Counted from the stretch's first letter, positions 1 to 8,614 are shown. The stretch is DNA of 64,000 nucleotides from Paracoccaceae bacterium (GCA_013373445.1 JABXHV010000084.1:1-64000); one strand, 5' to 3'. Numbers and translations are program-made. The notes: generated by a model not told the origin, from the letters alone.

Positions 1-219
1 AATCACCCGGAAGCCGCCTGGGAAGGCTTTCTCAAGGTCAATCCAAGCCTGGATGATGAGCTGAACCGCCGCGCTTGGTTTGATACATTGCCACGGTTCT
101 CGAAAAGTCCGGCTGCGCTTGATACCGGGCGATACGAGCGCTTCGCTGATTTTCTCCTGGAGAAGGGCCTGATTAGCAAGGTTATTCCGGTTGAGGAATA
201 TGCTGTCGAAATTCGATAA
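1..219 (+). CDS. ABC transporter substrate-binding protein, NMT1/ThiY-like (C-terminal fragment)
   Basis: The open frame enters from the left edge and stops at TAA 217-219, giving the last 72 residues. It reads through NHPEAAWEGF, then PRFSKSPAALD and RYERFADFLLEKGLI, and ends in EEYAVEIR. This pattern resembles the C-terminus of periplasmic binding proteins of the NMT1/THI5-like family, which bind thiamine pyrimidine precursors or similar small ligands. Only the final helices are visible, so ligand and gene name cannot be fixed. The next gene is convergent on the minus strand. Confidence 0.6.
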   Translation, partial: NHPEAAWEGFLKVNPSLDDELNRRAWFDTLPRFSKSPAALDTGRYERFADFLLEKGLISKVIPVEEYAVEIR

Positions 220-256
220 GCAAATGGGAAGGCGGTGCTATGAGTGTGTGCCGCCT

Positions 257-2260
257 TCAGTTCTCAAAAGTAAAGAGTTGGCTGTTGTTCACTTTTCCCT
301 TGAGCTGAAAGGTGCCCACTTTTTTGAAGGCAAAGTTTGTTGCCAGTTGGCTTGTGGTTTGTGAAACCAGAAAGTCTGTGTCGGCTCTTTTTGTGCAGCT
401 TTCGATACGCGCAGCTATGTTGACCGTGTCCCCTATGGCCGAATAGTTGAAACGTTGCAACGACCCAATGTTTCCAACGCAAGCTTCTCCGGTATTCAGG
501 CCAATCCCGACTCGGACCTCCGGTTTCTTGAGGTTTCGTGCCTTGAAACCAAAGGCGTCCTCGGCGTTCAGGCGGTCCACGCAGGCAAGCATTTCTTGTG
601 CGGCTTTGCAGCTGCAATTTGCGTGATCCTTGACATCGATCGGTGCGTTCCAGATCGCCATGATTGAATCCCCTTGGTATTTATCGATCATTCCGCTGTT
701 GTGTTGAATGATTTGCGATAGGGGCGAGAAGAGATGGTTTAGAAACTGAATGACCTCGTCAGGTTCAAGCTGCTCTGCCAAGGATGTAAAATCACGGATA
801 TCAAGAAACATGACAGTGATCTCTTTCATTTCCCCACCAAGGGCAAGACTGTCGTGCCTTTCTTCGAGTTGTTGAACCAATGATGGTGCGAGGTACTGCC
901 CGAATGCCTGTCGGATAAAGCGTTTTTCCCGATCCAACAGGATGTAGAAGAATGCAGCGCAGATCGCGAACACAGCAATTGTGCTTGCGACAGGGAATAC
1001 CGGGTCGAGGAGAAGACCAAAGTCCTTGAAAAGGAACCAGGAGCCCAACAGCAGCCCTGTCAGCATTGTTGCACTGGTCAGCGCTGATACAAGACTGCCA
1101 AAAACCGCAAAGGCGGCGATGACAATCAGACCGACAATACCGGTCGCCAGAATTTCCGCTCCATTGGCCCAGTCCGGGCGCGTCAGGAAGTCTTGCGCGA
1201 GTATCTGTTCAATGCCTTGGGCATGGATCGTCACGCCAGGGACGTTTTCCTTTAGAGGTGTTGTCCGCAGGTCGAGCAAACCTGTTGCAGAGGCGCCAAT
1301 CAGGACAATATGCCCTTCAATCTGGTTCCTAAAGGTTGCGGCGGACCTGGCCTTCATGAGCTCGTGAGCCGAGATGGCTTGGCTTGGGTTATATGGTCTG
1401 AATTGGGACCAAAGTGCTCCGTCGTACGTTGTTGGGACCTGATAGGGGCCAATCTTGATGCTGCTGATGCCACTGGTTGTTTGTGCTTCATCTCTGAGGT
1501 GTTTTGGCGTCTTTACCGCGATTGTGCGTGCGCCCAACGCCACGCGAAGTGTTTCGGTCACAAAGCTGGGATAGAGATCGGCTCCATTTGCGACGACGAG
1601 TGGAATGCGGCGCACGATGCCGCCGCTGTCTGCAACCGAAAGCGTGATACTGCCAATGCCGCTGGCCGCCGATTCCAACTTGGGTAGATTTGTCAGGGCG
1701 GATGCAAAACTTGGCGTTGAACTTGCGGGATTATGGCCGGTGAAAGCGAAGCTGGCGGTTCTTCGCGGTGTGATTGCTGCGGTTCCATTTTTGAGAGCGA
1801 ACCCAAGAACCACTTTGTTTTTGGCAATGGTCGCTGCAAAGGCGTCATCGTTGTCGGGCATCGAGGCAAGTCGGTCGCGAATGCTCTCAGATGGCAAGTC
1901 CAAGCTTTTCAAAAGGCTGGCGGGAGACAGTCGATCCGCTTCAGAAAAGACCATGTCAAAGGCGATCACTTGCGCCCCCAGACCTGCTAGCGTCTCAACA
2001 AGGGTCGCCAGCTTGGTGCGTGGCCAAGGCCATTGTCCCAGCGCCTCGATGGACGCTTCGTCGATTTCAATGACCTGTACCTTGCTGTTCAATCGTTCTA
2101 TGGGATTGAGCCTTTGATATCCATCAAAGGTCAGTTCTCTGATTGATGTCAGAAAATCCGGGTTTACAAACCTGAGAGCAATGATTAGCGCCAGTGACAG
2201 CACGGCAACTGTCGTTGCAAACAAGCGTTTGCCCTGAATGCTGCGCACGAATGATCTCAT
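257..2260 (-). CDS. CHASE2-domain adenylate cyclase
   Basis: A 667-residue membrane-bound class III nucleotide cyclase. An N-terminal membrane segment (about residues 13-33) is followed by an extracytoplasmic CHASE2 sensor domain (about 45-345), three membrane helices (about 365-445) and a cytoplasmic cyclase domain (about 480-650). The cyclase shows the metal-binding aspartates in FLDIRDF and DKYQGDSIMA, and a YSAIGDTVNIAARIE motif. The Lys in DKYQGD and Asp in AIGDTVN are typical of ATP-specific enzymes, so cAMP synthesis is expected. The signal sensed by CHASE2 is not known. It stands alone, convergent with the upstream gene. Confidence 0.9.
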   Translation of the reverse strand: MRSFVRSIQGKRLFATTVAVLSLALIIALRFVNPDFLTSIRELTFDGYQRLNPIERLNSKVQVIEIDEASIEALGQWPWPRTKLATLVETLAGLGAQVIAFDMVFSEADRLSPASLLKSLDLPSESIRDRLASMPDNDDAFAATIAKNKVVLGFALKNGTAAITPRRTASFAFTGHNPASSTPSFASALTNLPKLESAASGIGSITLSVADSGGIVRRIPLVVANGADLYPSFVTETLRVALGARTIAVKTPKHLRDEAQTTSGISSIKIGPYQVPTTYDGALWSQFRPYNPSQAISAHELMKARSAATFRNQIEGHIVLIGASATGLLDLRTTPLKENVPGVTIHAQGIEQILAQDFLTRPDWANGAEILATGIVGLIVIAAFAVFGSLVSALTSATMLTGLLLGSWFLFKDFGLLLDPVFPVASTIAVFAICAAFFYILLDREKRFIRQAFGQYLAPSLVQQLEERHDSLALGGEMKEITVMFLDIRDFTSLAEQLEPDEVIQFLNHLFSPLSQIIQHNSGMIDKYQGDSIMAIWNAPIDVKDHANCSCKAAQEMLACVDRLNAEDAFGFKARNLKKPEVRVGIGLNTGEACVGNIGSLQRFNYSAIGDTVNIAARIESCTKRADTDFLVSQTTSQLATNFAFKKVGTFQLKGKVNNSQLFTFEN

Positions 2261-2337
2261 CGTCTGGTCCCTTACTCGAACGCAGAGTATGCATCATTTA
2301 TGATGGAGACAAGTTCGTGTGGGAAGTGGTGCTTGCA

Positions 2338-2370
2338 AAAAAGAAAAGACCAAACCCTTGAGAGGTTTGG
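2338..2370 (-). terminator. Rho-independent terminator of rpoH
   Basis: Complementary arms CCAAACC (2350-2356) and GGTTTGG (2364-2370) flank a 7-nt loop. Read on the minus strand the stem is followed by a T-rich tract (TCTTTTCTTTTTT), about 30 bp after the rpoH stop. Confidence 0.85.
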
Positions 2371-2401
2371 CCTTTCATAACTTCGGAGATGAGCCGAACG
2401 T

Positions 2402-3286
2402 TTACGCGTGGACCTCGCCAAGTCCTTTTGCGCTTTCTTGAACGGCTTTTTGCACCTTTTCGAAAGCACGGACTTCGATCTGACGAACCCGCTCGCGGCT
2501 GACACCGAATTCACCTGAAAGATCTTCAAGTGTCATGGGGTCTTCTGACAGACGACGGGCTTCGAAAATGCGGCGTTCGCGGTCGTTCAGGATATCCATC
2601 GCACTGCTGAGCATCTTGCGGCGAACGTCCAGTTCTTCCTGATTGGCGAGAACTGTCTCTTGGCTTTCAGAGTCATCAACGAGCCAGTCCTGCCATTCGC
2701 CGGATTCTGAGTCCGCGCGCAATGGGGTGTTGAGGCTGGAATCGCCGCCGAGGCGACGGTTCATCGCAATGACCTCGTCTTGGCTGACCCCAAGCGTCGT
2801 GGCTATCTGGTTGACTTGATCTGGCTTCAGATCACCCTCGTTCAATGCCTGGATCTTGCCCTTCAGGCGACGCAGGTTGAAAAACAGGCGTTTCTGATTG
2901 GCTGTGGTGCCCATCTTGACCAGGGACCATGAGCGCAGAATGTATTCTTGAATCGCGGCCTTGATCCACCACATCGCATAGGTGGCAAGGCGAAAGCCTT
3001 TGTCCGGCTCGAAGCGCTTGACGGCCTGCATCAGGCCCACGTTGCCTTCGGAAACCACTTCACCAATCGGCAGACCGTAACCACGATAACCCATGGCGAT
3101 CTTTGCAACGAGGCGGAGGTGCGAATTTACAAGCCGTTCCGCAGCTTGAGGGTCGTCATGCTCCTTATACCGCTTTGCGAGCATGTACTCCTCTTGCGGT
3201 TGAAGCATCGGAAACTTACGGATTTCATCCAAGTAGCGACTGAGGCCGCCTTCACCCGCTGTCAGTGTAGGTACATTTCGGGCCAT
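2402..3286 (-). CDS. rpoH: RNA polymerase heat-shock sigma factor RpoH (sigma-32)
   Basis: A 294-residue group 3 sigma factor that directs RNA polymerase to heat-shock promoters. Region 1.2/2 starts near residue 15 (LSRYLDEIRKFPML), region 2.3-2.4 contains FRLATYAMWWIKAAIQEYILRSW, the RpoH-box-like QKRLFFNLRRLK lies near residue 130, and region 4.2 holds the helix-turn-helix EDLSGEFGVSRERVRQIE. Length and motifs are normal for alphaproteobacterial RpoH. It lies downstream of rluD on the same strand with a 183-bp gap and ends in a clear terminator. Many alphaproteobacteria carry more than one RpoH; only one is in view. Confidence 0.96.
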   Translation of the reverse strand: MARNVPTLTAGEGGLSRYLDEIRKFPMLQPQEEYMLAKRYKEHDDPQAAERLVNSHLRLVAKIAMGYRGYGLPIGEVVSEGNVGLMQAVKRFEPDKGFRLATYAMWWIKAAIQEYILRSWSLVKMGTTANQKRLFFNLRRLKGKIQALNEGDLKPDQVNQIATTLGVSQDEVIAMNRRLGGDSSLNTPLRADSESGEWQDWLVDDSESQETVLANQEELDVRRKMLSSAMDILNDRERRIFEARRLSEDPMTLEDLSGEFGVSRERVRQIEVRAFEKVQKAVQESAKGLGEVHA

Positions 3287-3469
3287 AGAATGCGCCCCCT
3301 TCTCTGCTTCCTAATTCCTGCATCCCGGGTTGATGCCGACGGCCAATCAACCCTTCAAGGCGACGGCAGGAATTCTATTCTGCAATAACAGCATCCAAGA
3401 ATGGCATGCTGGATGGTTTAATATAGGGACGCAAATTGGAAATTCATGTGGCGGAGCAGTAAACTGCTT

Positions 3470-4495
3470 CTAAATTTTTTGTAATGAAGTTAAAAGCTCT
3501 TTAATATCAGTGGGTAATGCGTTTTCAAATCGCAGTGTTTCTCCGCTTACTGGATGCTCAAAAGCCAAGAGTCCGGCGTGAAGAGCTTGTCGCGGAAAGT
3601 TGGCGATCTGTTCTTTCAAAGGCGACTCGAGCCGGTTGACCTTGGTTTTGAAACCAGCGCCATAGTCTTTGTCGCCCATAAGCGGGTGGCCGATGTGGCT
3701 CATATGAACGCGGATCTGGTGCGTACGCCCTGTTTCAAGGCGACACTCCACGAGAGATGCAAGCGCCGGTTCATCTGCCGGACCAAAGCGTTCCTTTACT
3801 TGCCAATGCGTGATGGCGTGACGCCCGGAGGTTTTCACAACGGCGATTTTCTGGCGGTTGGTATTGGAACGAGCAAGGTTTGCGTCAATCGTACCCTTCA
3901 AGCTCGAAGGCGCGCCCCAGACGATAGCGGAGTAGGCGCGTTCCAGCGGGCCGGTTTTCCCATGATCGGCGAACTGGGCGGACAGGCCTTGATGTGCGAG
4001 GTCAGTCTTGGCCACAACAAGCAGGCCGCTCGTGTCCTTGTCGATCCGGTGCACGATACCCGGTCGTTTGACGCCGCCGATGCCTGACAGGCTTGCGCCG
4101 CAATGGTGGATCAGCGCGTTGACCAGTGTTCCAGTCCAATTGCCCGCGCCTGGATGAACAACCAGGCCTGCTGGTTTGTTGACGACGATCAGGTGATCAT
4201 CTTCAAAAACAACATCGATCGGAATATCTTCCGGCTCCGGGTCCGGATCCTCTGCTTCTGGAACTTTCAGGCTAAGGCACTGTCCCTCGTTGACCCGGTA
4301 TTTCGGCTCGACTATCTTCGCGCCGTCCACGGTGGCCTCTCCAGCCCGGATGAGAGCCTGCACACGATTACGGCTCAACTCTGCAAGTTGAGTTGCCAGG
4401 ACGGCATCCAGACGTTTGCCTTCGTCTTCTGTTGTAACCTGATAGTCGAAGTCCTGTACCGAACTGGTAGGGCCTTCCGGAGAGAATTCATTCAT
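3470..4495 (-). CDS. rluD: 23S rRNA pseudouridine synthase RluD
   Basis: A 341-residue RluA-family pseudouridine synthase, in E. coli responsible for pseudouridines 1911, 1915 and 1917 in helix 69 of 23S rRNA. An N-terminal S4-like domain (about 20-80, DEGKRLDAVLA) precedes the catalytic domain with the diagnostic HRIDKDTSGLLVVAK, in which Asp is the nucleophile, and the later ETGRTHQIRVH. The ATG start is fixed because an in-frame stop lies two codons upstream. Its start codon overlaps the start codon of the divergent DUF6476 gene by two bases. rluD next to rpoH is a common alphaproteobacterial order. Confidence 0.95.
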   Translation of the reverse strand: MNEFSPEGPTSSVQDFDYQVTTEDEGKRLDAVLATQLAELSRNRVQALIRAGEATVDGAKIVEPKYRVNEGQCLSLKVPEAEDPDPEPEDIPIDVVFEDDHLIVVNKPAGLVVHPGAGNWTGTLVNALIHHCGASLSGIGGVKRPGIVHRIDKDTSGLLVVAKTDLAHQGLSAQFADHGKTGPLERAYSAIVWGAPSSLKGTIDANLARSNTNRQKIAVVKTSGRHAITHWQVKERFGPADEPALASLVECRLETGRTHQIRVHMSHIGHPLMGDKDYGAGFKTKVNRLESPLKEQIANFPRQALHAGLLAFEHPVSGETLRFENALPTDIKELLTSLQKI

Positions 4496-4865
4496 GAATC
4501 AACCTGAGCTCAAAAGTGATCGCGGTCGGGAGGCGGATCAACAGGACCTAGATCCGGCAACATTGCGCGTGCAAAACAAACTGAAGCGTTTGCTTGCAGG
4601 GTCGTCCCTCATCATGCTGATGGGATTTGTCGCTGTATTCGCAGCAATCTTCTACAAGATCAACTCTTCTGATGGAACGCTTGGTGAGAAGACTTTGCCG
4701 GAAACCATTGTTCTGGGTGCTGACGCAGATGTACTGGATGTCGAACTCAGTGATGGACGCTTGCTCGTGCTGACACAGGAAAAGACTGCAAAAGTGCTTC
4801 TTTATATAGACCCGGCAACCGGCGCTGTGATTGGTCGAACCAGACTTTTGAGCGGCAGCCAGTGA
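4494..4865 (+). CDS. DUF6476-like small membrane protein
   Basis: A 123-residue protein with a polar N-terminus, one membrane segment (about residues 37-57, SSLIMLMGFVAVFAAIFYKI), and a C-terminal part predicted to face the periplasm (PETIVLGADADVLDVELSDG). It resembles the DUF6476 family commonly found beside rluD in alphaproteobacteria; that family call is from memory. A good ribosome binding site GGAGAG (4479-4484) sits 9 nt before the ATG. The ATG shares two bases with the rluD ATG on the other strand. Function is unknown. Confidence 0.8.
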   Translation: MNQPELKSDRGREADQQDLDPATLRVQNKLKRLLAGSSLIMLMGFVAVFAAIFYKINSSDGTLGEKTLPETIVLGADADVLDVELSDGRLLVLTQEKTAKVLLYIDPATGAVIGRTRLLSGSQ

Positions 4866-4973
4866 CACTTTTGAACAAGTTTGAAAATCTTTCTCAAAAA
4901 GAGACTTGCGCTTGCTTTCAGAGGGTTTTATACGCCTTCCCACGGTTCAGCTAATTGCTGTGACCTAAACCGC

Positions 4974-5049
4974 GCGCCCATCGTCTAGCGGTCTAGGACG
5001 CCGCCCTTTCACGGCGGAAACACGGGTTCGAGTCCCGTTGGGCGTACCA
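4974..5049 (+). tRNA. tRNA-Glu (anticodon TTC)
   Basis: A 76-nt cloverleaf. The acceptor arm GCGCCCA (4974-4980) pairs with TGGGCGT (with a G-U at 1-72). The anticodon stem and loop is CCGCC-CTTTCAC-GGCGG with anticodon TTC, the T-arm contains GGTTCGAGTCC, and CCA is encoded (5047-5049). Confidence 0.98.
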
Positions 5050-5081
5050 CTTTCTCGGCAGAGATCTTAAAGTGGTCAAAA

Positions 5082-5109
5082 GCTGCGTGTTTTACACGTG
5101 GCTTTTTTT
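5082..5109 (+). terminator. Rho-independent terminator of tRNA-Glu
   Basis: GCTGCGTGT (5082-5090) pairs fully, with two G-U pairs, to ACACGTGGC (5094-5102), and is followed by seven T (5103-5109). It lies 33 bp after the tRNA and just before the convergent glpR stop. Confidence 0.88.
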
Positions 5110-5122
5110 ATTTCCAGATCAA

Positions 5123-5899
5123 TCAGTCTACGTCGCCAAGTGGATCAGTCTCTATCAGGTTGACGCCCGCTTCTTCTGCGATCTTCTTGATGCGTGGAAT
5201 ACGGCACTGATCCGTGACGAATGTTGAGACTTCTGACAGGTGGCCAACACGCACGGGGGCTGTTCGTTCAAACTTGGTGCTGTCGGCTACCAGAATTGTC
5301 TGGCGCGCATTTTTAATGATTGCCTGGGTGACACGTACCTCCCGATAGTCGTAGTCGAGGAGGGAGCCGTCTTCATCAATGCCCGATACACCGATGATGG
5401 CCATATCGACTTTGAACTGACGCATGAAATCAGCCGCTGCTTCGCCCACGATACCGCCGTCCACATGTCGCAGCACACCGCCGGCAACCACAACCTCTAT
5501 CTGCGAATATCCGCGCATGAGCGTTGCGACGTTCAGGTTGTTGCTGATGACCATCAGACCACGATGCTGTAGCAGTGCCTGTGCAACAGCTTCTGTCGTC
5601 GTTCCGATGTTGATAAACAGAGAGGTGTTGTTCGGAACGATTTCGGCGGTTCGTCTGCCGATCTCTGCTTTTTCTTTGCTGGAAATGATACGGCGGGCTT
5701 CATAGCCCACGTTTTCGATGCCGGAGGACAACAATGCGCCACCGTGCGTTCGCGCAAGAAGCTTAAGCTCACAGAGCTCATTCAGATCCTTGCGGATGGT
5801 TTGAGGGCTAACGTCAAATCGCTTCGCAAGTTCGTCTACAGTTACACGGCCGGTTTGGCGCGCGATCTCCAGAATTGAATTGTGGCGTGCAATAAGCAT
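5123..5899 (-). CDS. glpR: Glycerol-3-phosphate regulon repressor GlpR (DeoR family)
   Basis: A 258-residue DeoR-type repressor. The N-terminal winged helix-turn-helix (about 5-55) contains VDELAKRFDVSPQTIRKDLNEL. The C-terminal sugar-phosphate sensor domain (about 75-235) contains FINIGTTTEAVAQALL, ISNNLNVA and GVSGIDEDGSLLDYDYREV. As I recall E. coli GlpR, these segments match it closely, so glycerol-3-phosphate is the likely inducer. The glpD-glpK operon lies at 23.7-26.9 kb and has GlpR-type half-sites in its promoter. Here glpR is unlinked from that operon, next to the coiled-coil gene on the same strand. Confidence 0.88.
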   Translation of the reverse strand: MLIARHNSILEIARQTGRVTVDELAKRFDVSPQTIRKDLNELCELKLLARTHGGALLSSGIENVGYEARRIISSKEKAEIGRRTAEIVPNNTSLFINIGTTTEAVAQALLQHRGLMVISNNLNVATLMRGYSQIEVVVAGGVLRHVDGGIVGEAAADFMRQFKVDMAIIGVSGIDEDGSLLDYDYREVRVTQAIIKNARQTILVADSTKFERTAPVRVGHLSEVSTFVTDQCRIPRIKKIAEEAGVNLIETDPLGDVD

Positions 5900-5942
5900 T
5901 CAGACCTGACTTCCCTCAACGGCATAGGTACCGCGCAATTGG

Positions 5943-7190
5943 TTATGCTGCGCCAACTTTGCTGCGCTCTTGAGAGGTAGGCTTCTGGGTGTCACCCGGT
6001 TGAGTTTCTGTTTCAGCACTACCCGCTTCGATCTTTGTAGCAGCTGATTTGTTCGCTTTCAAAATGCGATTGACGAGGACTGCAGTGGGTCCACTGTCTT
6101 TGCCATTTGCTGCGGGCGTTGCTTCTTCCGGAGCCTGCGAAGAGGGCTGTTGGTCCGCTGACGACGAGAGTTTTGAATTCGTGGCAGAAGTTTCGCCAGG
6201 GGTGGTTCCGCCTTCAAAGTATTCCGTAACCTTCAGGAGATCTTCGCGAAGCGACTTGAGCTGTGTAGATGCTTCCAGGTCGCTGCGCAGTTTTGCTATT
6301 TGAAGCGTTGAGCGTTGAAGGGCGCGATCACGGCTCTTGAGCTTGAGTTCCAGTTGAGCTTGCTTTTTCCGCTCTTCTGCTACCGTCTGCAAAGCAGCCT
6401 TCTTCTCTTCTTCGTCACCTTCATCGCTCATTCCCTGGAGGGCGGATAGACGCGCCACTTCCGACTGGGCAATAACGTATTGTTGCTCAAGTTCGGAGAG
6501 ATCTTGTTCAAGCCTGGAAATAACAGAACTCACGTCCTGTTTCTCCAGCCCTTCGATGGAGGTTGCCGGCAGCAAATCGCCAGATTCGAATTGCGCCACT
6601 TTTTGCTGAAGTGCGATCAATTGGCTTTCGAGGCTGGCGATGATCGCGAGCGACATTGCGTCTTCGGTCGGTTGCCACTCTTCGTTTTCAGCTGCCTGGC
6701 GCTTGAACGCTTCGATTTGTTCTACGGCTGCGTCACGCTCTTTTTGCAGCGATGCAATTTCAGCCTTGATTTGCTTTACGTCTTTTGTGGAAGGAGCGTT
6801 CCGGGCGCCACGCTTTTCGGCCTGCTTTTCAGCGAGCTTCCGCTCTTTCTTTGCGGAGTCTAGTGCGTGTTTCAAGCTAGAGAGTTTTTCTTCATATTCC
6901 GCGCGAGTATCTTCGACTTTCTTCTGAAGCTCACCCACGCGAGCACGTCGAGCTGTTGCGGCTTCCTGCTCAAGTTGAAGTGCGCGTTCCGCCTTGTTTA
7001 CGATAAGCGCGTTTCGTGCGCGTTCAATGTCATGAGCGGCCCGGACCTCGAAATAATTCGAAGGGTTGGTTGCTCTCATGGCTTCGATCGTCAGGCGGAC
7101 AGTTCGCTTATAGATCAGGGGGACGACTGCCAAAGCGAGAAGCGTGGCAGTGAAAAAACCAAGTGCAACATACATTGCAGCAATAATCAC
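5943..7190 (-). CDS. Membrane-anchored coiled-coil protein of unknown function
   Basis: A 415-residue protein with one N-terminal membrane helix (about residues 3-27, AAMYVALGFFTATLLALAVVPLIY) and then a long, charged, heptad-rich region (about 55-320) rich in E, K, A, Q and R that should form coiled coils. The C-terminal 100 residues are Ser/Thr/Pro/Glu-rich and probably disordered. Similar proteins occur as conserved hypotheticals in Hyphomicrobiales. The topology suggests a cytoplasmic rod tethered to the inner membrane. No catalytic motif is visible. The glpR start lies 43 bp downstream on the same strand, so co-transcription is possible. Confidence 0.8.
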   Translation of the reverse strand: MIIAAMYVALGFFTATLLALAVVPLIYKRTVRLTIEAMRATNPSNYFEVRAAHDIERARNALIVNKAERALQLEQEAATARRARVGELQKKVEDTRAEYEEKLSSLKHALDSAKKERKLAEKQAEKRGARNAPSTKDVKQIKAEIASLQKERDAAVEQIEAFKRQAAENEEWQPTEDAMSLAIIASLESQLIALQQKVAQFESGDLLPATSIEGLEKQDVSSVISRLEQDLSELEQQYVIAQSEVARLSALQGMSDEGDEEEKKAALQTVAEERKKQAQLELKLKSRDRALQRSTLQIAKLRSDLEASTQLKSLREDLLKVTEYFEGGTTPGETSATNSKLSSSADQQPSSQAPEEATPAANGKDSGPTAVLVNRILKANKSAATKIEAGSAETETQPGDTQKPTSQERSKVGAA

Positions 7191-7307
7191 AGTCGTCTCC
7201 GTAGATCTAATGGTTCTTCATGCAGCATTTCACCAATGCGACGGAAGGTCAATTCGCCCTGAAATCTGTAAACAAACAGACTTAACGAGGAAACACTGAA
7301 AATACAA

Positions 7308-7907
7308 TCAGAAGGGATTCCAAGTGGCTTTGTCGGTAAATTTCAAATAGCCGATGTTGACGCCAAGTCTTGCACCGACGCCCGCGCGAACCGGAACCAG
7401 GATGGTGTCGTGGTTCTGAAGCACCGTCATCCCAAACCCGCCGATCAGATATGCGGAGCCGTTGACGCCAATGAACCGGTTGTACATCGCATCAACAGAC
7501 GGGAGGTTATAAACAAGTGTCATGACGCGGGACCCGTTGCCGCCAAAGTCCCAGCCGAGGGAAGGGCCTTGCCAGAATAATTTATGCTGGCCTGCGTTGC
7601 GCGTGTAGAGTTGGCCTTCGCCATATCGTGCCCCGGCAACAATTGCGCCTGATCCTTCTTCTCCCAATATGTAGCCGTTGGGCTCGCCGTATCTTGAGAA
7701 GGCCTTCTCAACCACCGTTGCTAGGCCCCCTGATACTGACCCGAAGAACTTGTGGCCTGTCTCGACAATCTCACTCTGATTGTAGGTGTAGGATTCAACT
7801 CGATCCCCTGTGTCTGCCTGAGCAAGCACTGAAGAACCCAAGAGCGCGCCGACAACAAATGCGAGCATTGCTGGTGCGCGTGCTGATCGTATGGAAAGCC
7901 AATTCAT
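7308..7907 (-). CDS. eipA: Envelope integrity protein EipA (DUF1134)
   Basis: A 199-residue periplasmic protein with a signal peptide (about 1-31, hydrophobic core MLAFVVGALLGSSVLAQA). The mature part carries the DUF1134 pattern, Gly-rich strands such as FFGSVSGGLATVVEKAF, GYILGEEGSGAIVAGARYGEG, GPSLGWDFGGNGSR and YLIGGFGMTVLQ. In Brucella abortus EipA is a small periplasmic beta-barrel needed for envelope stress resistance, and its gene is directly activated by CtrA. A CtrA-like half-site (TTAACCAC on the minus strand, 8041-8048) and a GANTC motif (8035-8039) lie about 130 bp upstream, which is weak support for the same control here. Confidence 0.9.
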   Translation of the reverse strand: MNWLSIRSARAPAMLAFVVGALLGSSVLAQADTGDRVESYTYNQSEIVETGHKFFGSVSGGLATVVEKAFSRYGEPNGYILGEEGSGAIVAGARYGEGQLYTRNAGQHKLFWQGPSLGWDFGGNGSRVMTLVYNLPSVDAMYNRFIGVNGSAYLIGGFGMTVLQNHDTILVPVRAGVGARLGVNIGYLKFTDKATWNPF

Positions 7908-8070
7908 TGAGAGTGCTCCTCAAGCCGAAATTCTGTTCGTAAACGCGTTACTGCTCGTTGCATCCAGTTCGCGTTTTTGTAAGTCTTAAGCGGTAATCTC
8001 ATGAGGACTTCATGGAATACCCGCAAGCGAGCGCGAATCAGTGGTTAAATGTAATCAAATTCGGCCATTG

Positions 8071-8529
8071 ATGTGGCAAACGCTTTTAATTGCAATTCTT
8101 TCCTCTGCTTTTTTTTCTGATCTTGCAGCACGACCGGCGAAATACGTGCCAGACCCTGTTAGCGGCTACGCTATCGGGGGACATGACCCTGTAGCGTATT
8201 TTGTCGACAACAGGCCACTCAAGGGTGATCGGAAATATGTCTATCGCTGGTCGGGTGTTGATTGGACGTTTGTCAATCAGGGTAATATGGCCGCGTTTGA
8301 AAAGGCGCCGCTGGTCTATGCACCATACTTTGCTGGTTGTGGAGCTTATGCGCTTGCGGAGGGCTATGCGACTGCCGGAAATCCTTTCATTTTCGCGATC
8401 ATCGATCAGAAGCTGTTCTTTTTCCACTCTTACGTGAACCGCTTCCTGTTTGTCGTGAATGCTCAACAACTGTTTGAGGATGCGAAACAGAACGGTCCTA
8501 AAGTCGATTGCAAGCCAAACCTCTTTTGA
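8071..8529 (+). CDS. YHS domain-containing exported protein
   Basis: A 152-residue protein from the ATG at 8071 (a GTG at 8041 would add ten residues before the signal peptide). MWQTLLIAILSSAFFSDLAA looks like a signal sequence. It is followed by the YHS fold: PDPVSGYAIGGHDPVAYFVD, then YRWSGVDWTFVNQGNMAAFE and YAPYFAGCGAYALAEGY. YHS proteins are often linked to metal binding or heavy-metal proteins; the role of exported single-domain members is not established. No strong Shine-Dalgarno sequence precedes either start, so the start is uncertain. It is divergent from eipA. Confidence 0.8.
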   Translation: MWQTLLIAILSSAFFSDLAARPAKYVPDPVSGYAIGGHDPVAYFVDNRPLKGDRKYVYRWSGVDWTFVNQGNMAAFEKAPLVYAPYFAGCGAYALAEGYATAGNPFIFAIIDQKLFFFHSYVNRFLFVVNAQQLFEDAKQNGPKVDCKPNLF

Positions 8530-8563
8530 ACGATGAAAGCTTGAGATTTCACATGGGGTAGGT

Positions 8564-8614
8564 GATTCTGATATACATTAAACGAATCAAACAGCGGCCT
8601 GCGCTTCGGGAATC
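8564..8614 (+). promoter_or_regulatory. Cluster of three GANTC sites upstream of chpT
   Basis: GATTC (8564-8568), GAATC (8584-8588) and GAATC (8610-8614) lie within 51 bp, ending 9 bp before the chpT ATG. GANTC is the CcrM methylation target in alphaproteobacteria and marks many cell-cycle promoters (CcrM/GcrA control). About one site per 256 bp would be expected by chance. Confidence 0.55.

Noticed and set aside
2272-2529. Minus-strand 85-codon frame over the rpoH end and terminator
   Set aside because: Lies in another frame of rpoH and reads through its terminator.
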